A stretch of 64,000 nt of DNA from Cyanobacteria bacterium FACHB-63 (GCA_014695255.1 JACJNX010000093.1:31810-95809), one strand, 5' to 3'. Positions 43,860 to 53,254 are shown, counted from the stretch's first letter. Program-made: numbers and translations. Notes: generated by a model not told the origin, from the sequence alone.

Positions 43860-45209
43860 ATGAATGAATCAAAAAACATCCGCGATCGACAAAAACTAAT
43901 ACAACAATTAGAAACCGTCGATCAGCAATTTAACCAACTACACCAAGCGGCTGATAAAACAGCTTTGGCTACATCAGATGCCTCATTTCCGGAGTATCTT
44001 TCTGCACTATCCGAAGCTTTAGAAGAGCTAAAAGTCATCGAAGAAGAGATTTGTGAACAAAATCAACAACTTTCTGAGACAAGGCAAGCATTGGAGGCTG
44101 AGCAGCGGCGTTATGAAGAGCTATTTGACTTTGCTCCAGACGCATATTTAATTACCGATAAACACGGCAAAATTCAGGAAGCCAATCGCGTTGCATCTGA
44201 GCTATTACAGATCGAGAAAAAGTATATTGTCGGAAAAGTTTTAATTAATTTTATTGCAGAAGAACATCGTAATGTTTTTCAATCACTTTTGCTGCAACTG
44301 CAATCGATCAATCAGGTGCGCGAGTGGGAAATTCCGTTTGTCACTCGTAATGGCGCACGATTTGAAGCCGCATTAACGATCGTAGCCGTCAAGACAGAAA
44401 ACGGAGAAACGGTGGCGCTCCGCTGGTTACTGCGAGATATTACAAATCGTAAGCAAATTGAAGAACAATTAAGAAAAATCCAGCTACAAAACTTAGAGAT
44501 GATCGAATCCGATCGACTAAAAGAGCAATTTATCGCAACGATGTCTCACGAATTGCGTACCCCTTTAACTGCAATTCTTGGATTTTCTGACTTATTATTA
44601 CGGCAATTTCATCGCCAAATTCCGCCACATCAGATGAAACTGATCGAGCGGATTTTTGAAAATGGGCGACATTTACTCAGTTTAATTGAAGATATTTTAG
44701 ATTTTTCTAATCTGCGTACAAAGCGAATTGAACTTCAGCTAGAAGCCTTTGATTTGAATGAATTAGTCACACAAACCGTTCAAGAAATGCACTCGCTAGC
44801 GGCACAAAAAAACTTACCCATTCACACCCATCTTGCTCCAAGTCATCCCATTTTGATTAACGATCGTGCCCGCGTCAAACAAATTCTCGTAAATTTAATC
44901 TCCAATGCCATTAAATTTACGGATTCTGGATCGGTTTACGTTCAGGTTCATTCTGGGAAATATGACAGGATTCAAATTGTGGTTCAAGATACGGGCATTG
45001 GCATTGAAGACTCTGAATTCTCAACCATTTTTCAGGAGTTTCGGCAAATCAATCAAACCTCAGCACGACAGCATGGTGGCACAGGGTTAGGTCTTGCCAT
45101 TACCAAGGCGCTGACCGAGTTGATGGGGGGTGAAATCTCCCTCCAGAGCAAGCTTGGAATTGGCTCTACATTTATGATCGAACTGCCCTCCCGCATCTCC
45201 CGCCCCTAG
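43860..45209 (+). CDS. PAS-domain sensor histidine kinase
   Basis: This 449-residue cytoplasmic kinase has a coiled-coil N-terminus (residues 1-85), a PAS domain (YEELFDFAPDAYLITDKHGKIQEANRVASELL, about 88-200), a HisKA domain with the phospho-acceptor His in FIATMSHELRTPLTAILGFSDLL, and a HATPase_c domain with LVNLISNAIKFTDSG (N box), VQDTGIGIEDSEF (G1), GTGLGLAITKAL (G2). No response regulator is adjacent. The PAS ligand is unknown. Confidence 0.93.
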   Translation: MNESKNIRDRQKLIQQLETVDQQFNQLHQAADKTALATSDASFPEYLSALSEALEELKVIEEEICEQNQQLSETRQALEAEQRRYEELFDFAPDAYLITDKHGKIQEANRVASELLQIEKKYIVGKVLINFIAEEHRNVFQSLLLQLQSINQVREWEIPFVTRNGARFEAALTIVAVKTENGETVALRWLLRDITNRKQIEEQLRKIQLQNLEMIESDRLKEQFIATMSHELRTPLTAILGFSDLLLRQFHRQIPPHQMKLIERIFENGRHLLSLIEDILDFSNLRTKRIELQLEAFDLNELVTQTVQEMHSLAAQKNLPIHTHLAPSHPILINDRARVKQILVNLISNAIKFTDSGSVYVQVHSGKYDRIQIVVQDTGIGIEDSEFSTIFQEFRQINQTSARQHGGTGLGLAITKALTELMGGEISLQSKLGIGSTFMIELPSRISRP

Positions 45210-45307
45210 AGAGAGCGAGATGACAGCTTCACTCTGCCAGTGTGTAGATTTAATAACTTTTTGCATTGTCTAAAGTGATGCTGATCAGACCGGTTTAGGA
45301 GCAAATC

Positions 45308-46045
45308 ATGCCTGATTTAGATGATCAAGCGATTAGTAAAGTTGCAGAAGTAGGCATAAAAAGTCAGCTTGACGAAGTTAAAAATTTAAACGTTGCAATT
45401 GATATTGATCCCCTTAAAGTCATTGCTGGCACACTCAATTCAGTTGCGATCGCAGGCGAAGGAATGGTGATGAAGCAAGACCTCCGCATCGAGAGCATGG
45501 AGTTTAATACCGGCTCAGTTGCGGTGAATCCACTCAGCCTTGCCTTCGGAAAAATTGAGCTAACGCAGTCCACCGAAGCAGAAGCGATCGTCACTTTAAC
45601 AGAAGTGGACATTAACCGAGCATTTCGATCGGATTTTGTCCGTAGTAAGATGCAAAATCTGAATTTAGAAGTGGAAGTTGACGGTGAGACCGCAACTGTT
45701 GATACAGAAAAAATCAGCTTTGGGCTACCCGGAGACGGCAAAGTTCGCCTGAGTACAGAGGTAGTTTTACAAAACTCACAAGAACGAAAAATAGTTGCAT
45801 TCACTGCCGTTCCAAAAATCAGTCCAGATGGGCAGCGAGTCGTCCTTGAAGATGTCGAGTATTTAGATCACCAAGAATTACCCCCCGCCTTTACCGAAGC
45901 AATGCTGGATGAAGCGAAAGAACTGCTTGATCTAAAGAACTTCGAGGTTGGGGACATGTCACTTCAGATCAAACGATTGGCTGCATTGAAAGGAAAGTTA
46001 ATCCTTCAGTCAGAAGCGATCGTCCATCAGTTTCCGTCATCTTAG
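45308..46045 (+). CDS. DUF2993 (LmeA-like phospholipid-binding) protein
   Basis: The 245-residue protein has the DUF2993 pattern: QAISKVAEVGIKSQLDEVKNLNVAIDIDPLKVIAGTLNSVAIAGEGMVMKQDLRIESMEF, then GKIELTQSTEAEAIVTLTEVDINRAFRS. DUF2993 domains share the tubular lipid-binding fold, and LmeA binds phospholipids. No signal peptide is visible. A good ribosome site (AGGAG) precedes the ATG. Confidence 0.82.
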   Translation: MPDLDDQAISKVAEVGIKSQLDEVKNLNVAIDIDPLKVIAGTLNSVAIAGEGMVMKQDLRIESMEFNTGSVAVNPLSLAFGKIELTQSTEAEAIVTLTEVDINRAFRSDFVRSKMQNLNLEVEVDGETATVDTEKISFGLPGDGKVRLSTEVVLQNSQERKIVAFTAVPKISPDGQRVVLEDVEYLDHQELPPAFTEAMLDEAKELLDLKNFEVGDMSLQIKRLAALKGKLILQSEAIVHQFPSS

Positions 46046-46075
46046 AAGCTAGATTACTCTAATCAGGAGAACACT

Positions 46076-46600
46076 ATGTCTAGAACCACTCCAAATGTTC
46101 CGCTGCTGATTGAATCGGACGAGGCGGAATTGCGCGACAGTGGCGTTCCCAGCACCGTTCATATCGCCAAGCACCCGCTGCACCCGCTGATTGTAACTTT
46201 CCCGATCGCAATGTTGACCAGTACCCTACTGACCGATGGCGCTTACTGGCTGACCAGTGATGCTTTCTGGGCACGCGCTTCTTTCTGGCTCTTGATTGGT
46301 GGTCTAATCTCAGGTTTGGTTGCTGCGGCAACAGGCATGAGTGATTTTCTGCGAATTGAGCGAGTGCGCGAACACAGTGCAGGTTGGGCGCACATGGTTG
46401 GCAACATCGCAGCGTTGACATTATCAGCAGCAAACTTGTGGCTTCGTTGGGGCAATCAAACGGGCGCAATTTTGCCGACTGGAATCATTATCTCAGTGCT
46501 TGTTTCAGCCATTTTAGGTATTACCGGATGGTATGGCGCTGAGTTAATTTATCGGCACAAAGTTGCAGTGATTGGAGTTGGACCAAAAGGAAGACCCTAA
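46076..46600 (+). CDS. DUF2231 membrane protein
   Basis: The 174-residue protein has four transmembrane helices beginning with the conserved HPLHPLIVTFPIAML segment and GLISGLVAAATGMSDFLRI, then HMVGNIAALTLSAANL and ISVLVSAILGITGWYGAELIYRH, the DUF2231 signature. AGGAG precedes the ATG. The function is unknown. It sits in a run of stress-type genes (DUF2993, a 118-aa protein, an SDR). Confidence 0.88.
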   Translation: MSRTTPNVPLLIESDEAELRDSGVPSTVHIAKHPLHPLIVTFPIAMLTSTLLTDGAYWLTSDAFWARASFWLLIGGLISGLVAAATGMSDFLRIERVREHSAGWAHMVGNIAALTLSAANLWLRWGNQTGAILPTGIIISVLVSAILGITGWYGAELIYRHKVAVIGVGPKGRP

Positions 46601-46728
46601 TCAATTCAGCCGATTTATGTGAATCAACTTCACGCTTTCGGACGATTAATTAACTCATACATTTGAAGGAGGTAGTTTCTGCCTCTTTTTCTTATTTTTA
46701 TATCAGATAGAGTTCAATTTTTTACTTT

Positions 46729-47085
46729 ATGAATAACGATTCAAAACCTGCTGACAATAGTGGTGAAATTAATCAACCGATGACTCCTCAAGAGGTTGAT
46801 CCTAAACAGAAATTAGCGCAGTTAAAAGAGCTTGAAAAAGGTGGTTTGACGGCAAATCCTGGCGATCGAATTGATGAATCGATGTCGATCGAAGAAAAAG
46901 CCCAACAAGTTGCAGTCGATGCCCCTGACATTACAGGCGACCATATTACCGTTCCGACCTACTTCGTGGTTGACACGCCCGAAGGTGAAAAGAAAGCGCT
47001 GCACCACGTCAAAGATGCTGAGGAAATCTCTGACATGATTCGTATGGCTCGTCTAGACGAGAACGGCAATCAAGTTTGGCGGTAG
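46729..47085 (+). CDS. Hypothetical hydrophilic protein (118 aa)
   Basis: I do not recognise the family. The first 60 residues are polar and probably disordered (Asn/Asp/Glu/Lys/Pro-rich). The remainder (ITGDHITVPTYFVVDTPEGEKKALHHVKDAEEISDMIRMARLDENGNQVWR) looks like a small folded module. No membrane segment. The SDR gene follows 69 bp downstream on the same strand. Confidence 0.6.
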   Translation: MNNDSKPADNSGEINQPMTPQEVDPKQKLAQLKELEKGGLTANPGDRIDESMSIEEKAQQVAVDAPDITGDHITVPTYFVVDTPEGEKKALHHVKDAEEISDMIRMARLDENGNQVWR

Positions 47086-47154
47086 TTTTTTACCCTGGGT
47101 GATCCTCTCAGGATTGCCCAAGACGCCAATGTGCAACACCACAGGAGGATCACA

Positions 47155-48024
47155 ATGGTACAAGCCTCAAAGAAGCAAACAACCCAACCCGCCCAACAGC
47201 AAGACCAGCAACCGGGGCGCGAGTCCCAAATGAATCCACTGCCTCGCAGCCAGGATTCTAAATACAAAGGTAGCGACAAGTTACTAGATAAAGTGGCACT
47301 AATCACAGGTGGTGATAGTGGAATTGGTCGTGCTGTTGCGATCTTATTTGCCAAAGAAGGCGCAGATGTCGCTATTTCATATCTGAATGAGCATGAAGAT
47401 GCCAAAGAAACCGTCCGCCTAGTTGAACAAGAGGGTCGTCGCTGTATTGCGCTTCCGGGCGACATTGGCGAAGAAGCGGTCTGTCAACAAGCAGTGCAGA
47501 AGACGATCGAGGAATTCGGTCATCTTGATATTTTGGTAAATAATGCGGCGGAGCAACACCCGCAAGAGACGATCGAAAACATCACCGCAGAACAGTTAGA
47601 GCGCACCTTCCGCACCAATATTTTCAGTATGTTTTTCATGACCAAGGCAGCTCTGCCGCATCTGAAATCGGGAAGCGCCATTATCAATACAACTTCTGTC
47701 ACTGCCTATCAAGGTAGCCCACAGTTGCTAGATTACTCTTCGACCAAGGGCGCGATCGTGGCGTTTACGCGATCGTTGTCTCAATCCCTGGTCGAGAAAG
47801 AAATTCGAGTGAACGGGGTTGCACCAGGTCCAATCTGGACACCCTTGATTCCGTCTACCTTCCCACCGGAAAAGGTCGAATCGTTTGGTCAGCAAGTACC
47901 GATGCAACGAGCAGGACAACCAGAAGAAGTAGCGCCCAGCTACGTATTTTTGGCATCGGATGATTCAAGCTACATGTCGGGTCAAATCTTGCATCCGAAC
48001 GGTGGTAACGTCGTCAACGGATAA
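47155..48024 (+). CDS. Short-chain dehydrogenase/reductase (YhdF/YghA type)
   Basis: The 289-residue SDR has an N-terminal Gln/Pro-rich leader typical of the general-stress oxidoreductases YhdF/YghA, then the Rossmann motif TGGDSGIGRAVAILFAKEGADVA, NNAAEQHPQ, and the catalytic Ser-Tyr-Lys (TTSVTAYQGSPQLLDYSSTKGAI). It ends MSGQILHPNGGNVVNG. The ATG at 47155 has a strong AGGAGG-like site; the extra residues from 47131 are not needed. Substrate unknown. Confidence 0.92.
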   Translation: MVQASKKQTTQPAQQQDQQPGRESQMNPLPRSQDSKYKGSDKLLDKVALITGGDSGIGRAVAILFAKEGADVAISYLNEHEDAKETVRLVEQEGRRCIALPGDIGEEAVCQQAVQKTIEEFGHLDILVNNAAEQHPQETIENITAEQLERTFRTNIFSMFFMTKAALPHLKSGSAIINTTSVTAYQGSPQLLDYSSTKGAIVAFTRSLSQSLVEKEIRVNGVAPGPIWTPLIPSTFPPEKVESFGQQVPMQRAGQPEEVAPSYVFLASDDSSYMSGQILHPNGGNVVNG

Positions 48025-48331
48025 CACAACGCTAAATCGATGCTAAGAAAAAAGTAATTGGTGATGAGTTGTATGCTTGTTGCTGATTACTTTTTTCTTA
48101 GCTATATCTCTAGGGGTCTAGCTAGTATTGCAGAAAATATCTCTTAAGTATTGATCGTATCGGATTGAAACTATTGCTACAGCTTTAATCAGAAGTGTTT
48201 CATAAATTAAATATTATCTGACCCTTCGTTTAAACTTTTTAACCAGCATCAATTTTTTACTGTTTGCATCGAAGAGTAGCTTCTATGGTGCGAACGCAGT
48301 ATTCTTAGAAAATAATAACTTTTGTTAAGAA
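48025..48331. other. AT-rich intergenic region (307 bp)
   Basis: Apart from the 17-bp inverted repeat at 48042-48102, this region holds AT-rich DNA without a convincing ORF, riboswitch or repeat. The promoter of the 227-residue membrane protein gene is expected near its right end. Confidence 0.4.
48042..48102. terminator. Long perfect inverted repeat, probable bidirectional terminator
   Basis: The arms GCTAAGAAAAAAGTAAT (48042-48058) and ATTACTTTTTTCTTAGC (48086-48102) are perfect complements of 17 bp with a 27-base loop. The A/T tracts inside the stem would give poor U-runs, so it is either an unusual terminator after the SDR gene or a small palindromic element. Confidence 0.55.
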
Positions 48332-49015
48332 ATGAACTGGAGAATCTTACTTGAGCCGGAATGGTTCAGCTTCACCTCACCTTTACTTAGAAGAAAGCGA
48401 TCGGCGTTTGACATCGAAGATTTACCGGGATTGTGGCGGGTGCACTGGCAATTAGGCGACAAAACCGTCTTCTCCACGTTTTACACCCGTATCGATCAAG
48501 CCTGTCTCTTATGGGGAGTGATCTCGACTTTGATTTTCTCGATCGCTCAGTTCTGGATGGTGGATTGGCAACTGCAAGCAGTGCTGTGGACAGGATTGAC
48601 GGTTGTAGGGACGATCGCAATGCTCAGGCTTTCTCGGCACTGGCGCACGATTAAACCACTCAACGATGTGATCAACGCTTGGGTGTTTCTGATGGTGTTC
48701 GGAGTGGTACTGACAGATTTAGGAGTTTTTCTGGGCTGGGGCTATATCCTGCTGAACCTATGCCAGCTCTGGCTTGTGATCGACGGCGTAGGCTATCTTT
48801 ACACCGGTGCGAAAATGCAGTCGCGGGCTTTCGCGTTTATTGGCTTGTTAAATCTGGCAGGGCTGACTATCTTACCGATCGTCAGTGAGTGGCAGTTTCT
48901 AGCGACGGGATTAATTACGGGCATCAGTACGTTGCTGATGGCAGAACTCCAGTGGGATTCTGGCGAGGTCTGCGCCCACTTAAAGAGTCTTCAATCGCAG
49001 GAATCAGATTTTTGA
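48332..49015 (+). CDS. Six-helix membrane protein, unknown (227 aa)
   Basis: I do not recognise the family. After a soluble start with FDIEDLPGLWRVHWQLGDKTVFSTFYTR there are about six transmembrane helices (ACLLWGVISTLIFSIA, LWTGLTVVGTIAML, VFLMVFGVVLTDLGVFL, ILLNLCQLWLVIDG, FIGLLNLAGLTILP, LATGLITGISTLLM). No catalytic motif is seen. It resembles conserved cyanobacterial inner-membrane proteins without assigned role. Confidence 0.7.
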   Translation: MNWRILLEPEWFSFTSPLLRRKRSAFDIEDLPGLWRVHWQLGDKTVFSTFYTRIDQACLLWGVISTLIFSIAQFWMVDWQLQAVLWTGLTVVGTIAMLRLSRHWRTIKPLNDVINAWVFLMVFGVVLTDLGVFLGWGYILLNLCQLWLVIDGVGYLYTGAKMQSRAFAFIGLLNLAGLTILPIVSEWQFLATGLITGISTLLMAELQWDSGEVCAHLKSLQSQESDF

Positions 49016-49048
49016 ATGTTTCTTAAGGGGTATTTTCTATTTTCAGAC

Positions 49049-49136
49049 TGTCGCATAAGATACAGAATATATTTAAGTTGCTCATCCGGTTTAGAGCAAG
49101 TCAGTTAGATAAAATCCTGAGTTTTCTTATGCGACA
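49049..49136. promoter_or_regulatory. 12-bp inverted repeat overlapping a start codon
   Basis: The arms TGTCGCATAAGA (49049-49060) and TCTTATGCGACA (49125-49136) are perfect complements. The right arm contains the ATG (49129-49131) of the following gene. In the RNA the stem would bury the start codon; as DNA it could be an operator. Confidence 0.5.
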
Positions 49137-49491
49137 CTCCCGTTTTGCTCAATCTTATCAATATTCTGCTCCGAGCCTTGAAGTCACCGAAGCAGAAATG
49201 CGCGATCGTCGCGCTCCCAGAGGCTGGACTTGTCAGACGATCACTGAGATGAACATTCCTCGTGCAGACTGGTCGGAAGCATCGCGAACTCGCAGCACAG
49301 TGCAGCCCCTGCAAACCCCAGCGAAATCTCGACGACTGAGTCTTGTACGGCGATCGCCCTCAGTAAGCGATGCTCACCGTGCCACAATTCAGCGCAATGT
49401 GACCCGTCGAATGCAGGCGGCAAAAGAGCGGGGCGATGAGAAGCTATTACGCGCCCTAGAAGCAGAATTGCGAGAGATGGTCTCCGCATAA
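49129..49491 (+). CDS. Hypothetical basic protein (120 aa)
   Basis: I do not recognise the family. It is Arg/Ser/Gln-rich with a short conserved-looking start (FAQSYQYSAPSLEVTEAEMRDRR) and GWTCQTI, a basic middle and a C-terminal helix (RNVTRRMQAAKERGDEKLLRALEAELREM). No membrane segment. The ATG at 49129 is preferred over 49078; it lies inside an inverted repeat that could control translation. Confidence 0.6.
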   Translation: MRHSRFAQSYQYSAPSLEVTEAEMRDRRAPRGWTCQTITEMNIPRADWSEASRTRSTVQPLQTPAKSRRLSLVRRSPSVSDAHRATIQRNVTRRMQAAKERGDEKLLRALEAELREMVSA

Positions 49492-49728
49492 GCGCGATTT
49501 CAAGTTTGTAGGTGAAGGTTAGCAGGTGGCGTGACTCACAGTTTGCGCCACCTTTCTTCTTATGTATTTCTCTGAGTCAGTGAAACTACGATCGAGATTA
49601 AAATGTCTTCCGTAACACAGACACTACAAATAACTAAGCTATGCTGAAGTACAAGGCAGACTTTGTTAGACTATTGCTCCTGTTCTCAGCCTGAACAGTC
49701 TGCTTGCTCTCTCACACCAAGGTATCTC

Positions 49729-49929
49729 ATGGCAAATTCTCCCTTTTCGGCAAATCCGACTGACCCAGCCCACCTCAGCGATTCTCAAATGTGGGAAAGT
49801 CTGAAGCTTGCGATCGCAGAAAGTTCAGGGTTCCAGCGGTGGCAACTCGATCGCAGCTTCCAAGAAATAGACTTAGATGCGCTGGTACATCAATATTTGC
49901 GCGAAACGCTTGAAACCTTAGCGTATTAA
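49729..49929 (+). CDS. Small acidic protein (66 aa)
   Basis: The product (SQMWESLKLAIAESSGFQRWQLDRSF...LVHQYLRETLETLAY) is helical and acidic. I recall short cyanobacterial proteins of this pattern but no function. A good terminator follows. The frame from 49663 is longer but has no family-like start. Confidence 0.55.
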   Translation: MANSPFSANPTDPAHLSDSQMWESLKLAIAESSGFQRWQLDRSFQEIDLDALVHQYLRETLETLAY

Positions 49930-49947
49930 CAGGCTTTTATCTCAATT

Positions 49948-49987
49948 GAAGCAGTCGATCTAAAACGAGATCGGCTGCTTCGTTTTT
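49948..49987. terminator. Intrinsic terminator between convergent genes
   Basis: The 14-bp arms GAAGCAGTCGATCT (49948-49961) and AGATCGGCTGCTTC (49968-49981) pair with one G-T and a six-base loop, followed by GTTTTT. It ends the 66-residue gene and overlaps the end of the DUF1400 gene. Confidence 0.8.
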
Positions 49988-50522
49988 AGCGCAAAATGCG
50001 TTCTAGCGGACGTAAGCGATCGACGAAGTCGTTCAACTGCCGATATGCTCCTTCAATTCGATCTCCATCAAGAACCACGTCTTCCGTGGGATAGTTTTGC
50101 AGAATTTCGATAATTGAAATCGCTCCATCTCCGCTTGCCGACAACACTAAAGCAGCCCGGAGCGCTTGGCGTTCGGCTCCACCTTTTGGGGTCTGAATTC
50201 CCTGCCCCAATTGATCAAGAACTTCATTTCCAATCGGACTATTGAGAACGCGATCGAGCAAAACTGGATTGACCTTGATCGGTCGATTCAAGGTTTGTTG
50301 AACCGTTTGAGGGTTCTGACGCGAGAGCCGAAGATAAGTTTTCAAATCCTCGGAAGCCTCGCCGGTTTTAGCAAACTGAGTCAGTTCTTCAACCGAAACC
50401 GACTCGCGCAGAATTTTGTATTTGAGCACAACTCGCTTTGCCGCGAGCGCTGGAGAACTCGCGACCAAAAGCGCAATCCCGATTCCTAGACATGATGCAA
50501 TTGATTTCTTTAAGTAAGACAT
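49986..50522 (-). CDS. Stand-alone DUF1400 exported protein (178 aa)
   Basis: A signal peptide (LGIGIALLVASSPALAA) is followed by a DUF1400 domain: RVVLKYKILRESVSVEELTQFAKTGEASEDLKTYL, RPIKVNPVLLDRVLNSPIGNEVLDQLG, ALRAALVLSASGDGAISIIEILQNYP. In many cyanobacteria DUF1400 sits in front of an alpha/beta hydrolase domain; here the gene ends after DUF1400. The ATG at 50522 is used; a GTG lies one codon upstream. Confidence 0.85.
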   Translation of the reverse strand: MSYLKKSIASCLGIGIALLVASSPALAAKRVVLKYKILRESVSVEELTQFAKTGEASEDLKTYLRLSRQNPQTVQQTLNRPIKVNPVLLDRVLNSPIGNEVLDQLGQGIQTPKGGAERQALRAALVLSASGDGAISIIEILQNYPTEDVVLDGDRIEGAYRQLNDFVDRLRPLERILR

Positions 50523-50654
50523 CACAAATAAAGCATTAAACTCCTTCTATTACAGACGACGCTCAAGCTTCAAAGATGCACAACTCCAAAGAATCTATCT
50601 TGCGATAGGCTATTTTCCGGTACGATCGAAACCTTAAGCAATCAACAGATCAAC

Positions 50655-51734
50655 ATGGGCAGTACGTTTGGACATTTATTTCGCATTAGCACCTTTGGGG
50701 AATCACATGGGGGCGGTGTCGGTGTTGTAATCGATGGCTGCCCACCGTTGATCGAGCTATCTGCGGAAGAAATTCAAGTCGAACTCGATCGCCGTCGTCC
50801 CGGTCAAAGCAAAATTACGACTCCGCGAAATGAAGCCGATCAGTGTGAAATTCTCTCCGGCATCGTAGATGGCAAAACGCTGGGAACCCCGATCGCAATT
50901 CTGGTACGCAACAAAGACCAGCGATCGCAAGATTACAGCGATATGGCAGTGAAATATCGTCCCTCTCACGCCGACGCAACTTACGATGCGAAGTATGGCA
51001 TTCGAGCGGTGGCAGGCGGCGGACGATCGTCGGCGCGAGAAACGATCGGACGAGTCGCAGCAGGCGCGATCGCTAAAAAAGTGCTTCAGCAGTCCGGCGT
51101 TGAAATTGTCGGATACGTCAAGCGGATTAAAGATCTCGAAGCGGCGATCGATCCAAACTCGGTCACACTAGAGCAAGTTGAAAGCAACATTGTGCGCTGT
51201 CCTGATTCCGACTGTGCAGAACGAATGATTGATCTGATTCAGCAAGTCGGAGGACAGGGAGATTCGATTGGCGGCGTGGTCGAATGCGTAGCGCGTGGCG
51301 TTCCGATGGGATTGGGTGAGCCTGTGTTTGACAAGCTAGAAGCAGACTTAGCAAAAGCAGTCATGTCTTTGCCAGCGACGAAGGGATTTGAGATTGGTTC
51401 GGGGTTTGCCGGAACGATGATGACCGGAAGCGAACACAACGACGAGTTCTACACCGATGAAGCAGGCAAAATTCGTACTGTGACCAATCGATCGGGCGGA
51501 GTGCAAGGCGGAATCTCAAACGGAGAAAATATCGTCATCCGTGTAGCATTCAAACCGACCGCAACCATCCGCAAGGAACAGAAGACCGTAACGAATACCG
51601 GGGAAGCCGTAACGCTAGCGGCGAAAGGTAGACATGATCCTTGTGTGTTGCCGCGTGCGGTTCCGATGGTTGAAGCGATGGTTGCACTCGTACTGTGCGA
51701 TCACCTTTTAAGGCAGCGAGGGCAGTGTGGTTAG
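50655..51734 (+). CDS. aroC: Chorismate synthase
   Basis: AroC converts EPSP to chorismate with reduced FMN, the last step of the shikimate pathway. The three signatures are present: [40 protein letters not shown] and [17 protein letters not shown]. The 359-residue length is normal. Confidence 0.98.
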   Translation: MGSTFGHLFRISTFGESHGGGVGVVIDGCPPLIELSAEEIQVELDRRRPGQSKITTPRNEADQCEILSGIVDGKTLGTPIAILVRNKDQRSQDYSDMAVKYRPSHADATYDAKYGIRAVAGGGRSSARETIGRVAAGAIAKKVLQQSGVEIVGYVKRIKDLEAAIDPNSVTLEQVESNIVRCPDSDCAERMIDLIQQVGGQGDSIGGVVECVARGVPMGLGEPVFDKLEADLAKAVMSLPATKGFEIGSGFAGTMMTGSEHNDEFYTDEAGKIRTVTNRSGGVQGGISNGENIVIRVAFKPTATIRKEQKTVTNTGEAVTLAAKGRHDPCVLPRAVPMVEAMVALVLCDHLLRQRGQCG

Positions 51735-51784
51735 CGGAAGGTTTTTCTACCATAGGGTTTTGCGGTAACGTTCAATACCCTAAG

Positions 51785-51830
51785 ATTCGCCTAAGTATTG
51801 CAAAATGTCGGGAACCTTTACTAGGCGAAT
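51785..51830 (+). promoter_or_regulatory. Stem-loop in the leader of the NCS1 permease gene
   Basis: The 9-bp arms ATTCGCCTA (51785-51793) and TAGGCGAAT (51822-51830) are perfect complements, with a 28-base loop, ending six bases before the permease ATG at 51837. There is no U-run, so control of translation start is more likely than termination. It does not match a riboswitch consensus I know. Confidence 0.45.
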
Positions 51831-51836
51831 TCTCGT

Positions 51837-53117
51837 ATGAGTCTTATTGGTGAATCACAAGTCCCTGATCGCTCACAGGCAAATCAGGACTATCCGTTGT
51901 CTGCCGTGCCGATGTCCGATCGTAGACCAATTTGGTCGCTGGCTCCTTTATTAATGGGGTTTGCGCTGACTTCGACGACGCTGCTTGCAGGGGGCAAACT
52001 CGGATCATCGCTGCGCTTTGCAGATATGCTCTGGGTGATGGTTATTGGGAACATAGCATTAGGATCGTACTGTGCTGCACTCGCGTATATTGCGGCAAAA
52101 AGTGGGTTGAGTACCGTGCTGATGGCGCGATTTAGCTTCGGGGCGATTGGGTCGCGCTGGGTCGATTTTATTTTGGGCTTTACTCAGATCGGTTGGTATG
52201 CAGTGACGAATGCATTTATTGCAGATGCGATATTGAAGTTGCTGAATCTGCCGGAATCGCTGGAGTGGTTCGCGATCGCGTTCTTCACTTATGCGTTTTG
52301 CGTTACGGCTTATATGGGCTATACGGCAATGGATTGGTTAAGTCGATTAGCCGTTCCTGCCATGCTGATTCTGATTGCCTTAAGTTTGTCGATCGGGTTT
52401 CGAGACGCGGGCGATTTGTTTGCTTTAGTGCCAACTCAATCGATTGGCTTTACAGAAGCGATCGCCGTTGTAATTGCAACCTTTATCTCTGGTGGAACTC
52501 AGGCAACGAACTGGAGCCGCTACGCAGATTCAACCAAGAATGCGGTCTGGAGTACCCTGTCTGCGTTTATGTTGATCAATGGCTTGCTGATCTTCGCGGG
52601 TGCATTCTGTACCTTGGTGTACGGTACCAATGACTTGATCGAAGCGATGGCAAAACAAGGATTGCTGCTGGGTGGATTAATTCTACTGATCCTGAACGTT
52701 TGGACAACGCAGGACAACACCATCTATGCGTTCTCGATCGCAGGCAGTAACTTTTTCCGCACTTCAAAGCGAACTGCTTTTGTGTTGGGGGGCGCAACCT
52801 TCGCGTTGATTCTGGCGCTGGGTGGGATCTACGGACAGATGATTCCGTTTCTGCTCTTCCTGGGAACAGTGATTCCTCCAGTGGGGGGCATTATCATGGC
52901 GGATTACTGGTTTTACCGTAAGGGAAGTTTTCCATCGCTCGAATCACCGCTTCCTGCGTTCAACTGGGCAGGTGTGATTGCGTATGGAGTCGCCGCGACG
53001 ATCGCTCATTTCTCTGGTGCAACAGGGTTTGGGATTGCGCCAGTTAACGGAGTGGTTTCGGCAGCAGTGCTGTATGTAATTTTGAGTCGGGTTTTGCCGA
53101 GTTCATTTCGAGCTTAA
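51837..53117 (+). CDS. NCS1-family cytosine/purine permease
   Basis: The 426-residue membrane protein has about 12 helices and the NCS1 pattern: WSLAPLLMGFALTSTTLLAGGKLG at helix 1, GLSTVLMARFSFGAIGSRWVDFILGFTQIGWYAV, and LNVWTTQDNTIYAFSIAGSNF, the CodB-like part. It imports a nucleobase such as cytosine; exact substrate not determinable. A stem-loop lies just before the start codon. Confidence 0.9.
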   Translation: MSLIGESQVPDRSQANQDYPLSAVPMSDRRPIWSLAPLLMGFALTSTTLLAGGKLGSSLRFADMLWVMVIGNIALGSYCAALAYIAAKSGLSTVLMARFSFGAIGSRWVDFILGFTQIGWYAVTNAFIADAILKLLNLPESLEWFAIAFFTYAFCVTAYMGYTAMDWLSRLAVPAMLILIALSLSIGFRDAGDLFALVPTQSIGFTEAIAVVIATFISGGTQATNWSRYADSTKNAVWSTLSAFMLINGLLIFAGAFCTLVYGTNDLIEAMAKQGLLLGGLILLILNVWTTQDNTIYAFSIAGSNFFRTSKRTAFVLGGATFALILALGGIYGQMIPFLLFLGTVIPPVGGIIMADYWFYRKGSFPSLESPLPAFNWAGVIAYGVAATIAHFSGATGFGIAPVNGVVSAAVLYVILSRVLPSSFRA

Positions 53118-53125
53118 GTTGAGGC

Positions 53126-53150
53126 GGGCGATCGCTCTTAACGATCGCCC
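53126..53150. terminator. Hairpin after the permease gene
   Basis: GGGCGATCG (53126-53134) and CGATCGCCC (53142-53150) form a 9-bp perfect stem nine bases after the permease stop. It lacks a T-run but is well placed to stabilise or end the transcript. Confidence 0.45.
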
Positions 53151-53254
53151 TTGCAGCAGGTTCGCCAAAACTCGCCATAATAAAAGCAGCCAGCGATCGC
53201 ACGATCGAGCTAAATTCGCTGTATTCTCAAGAAGCGTTTTAGGGATGAACCATT

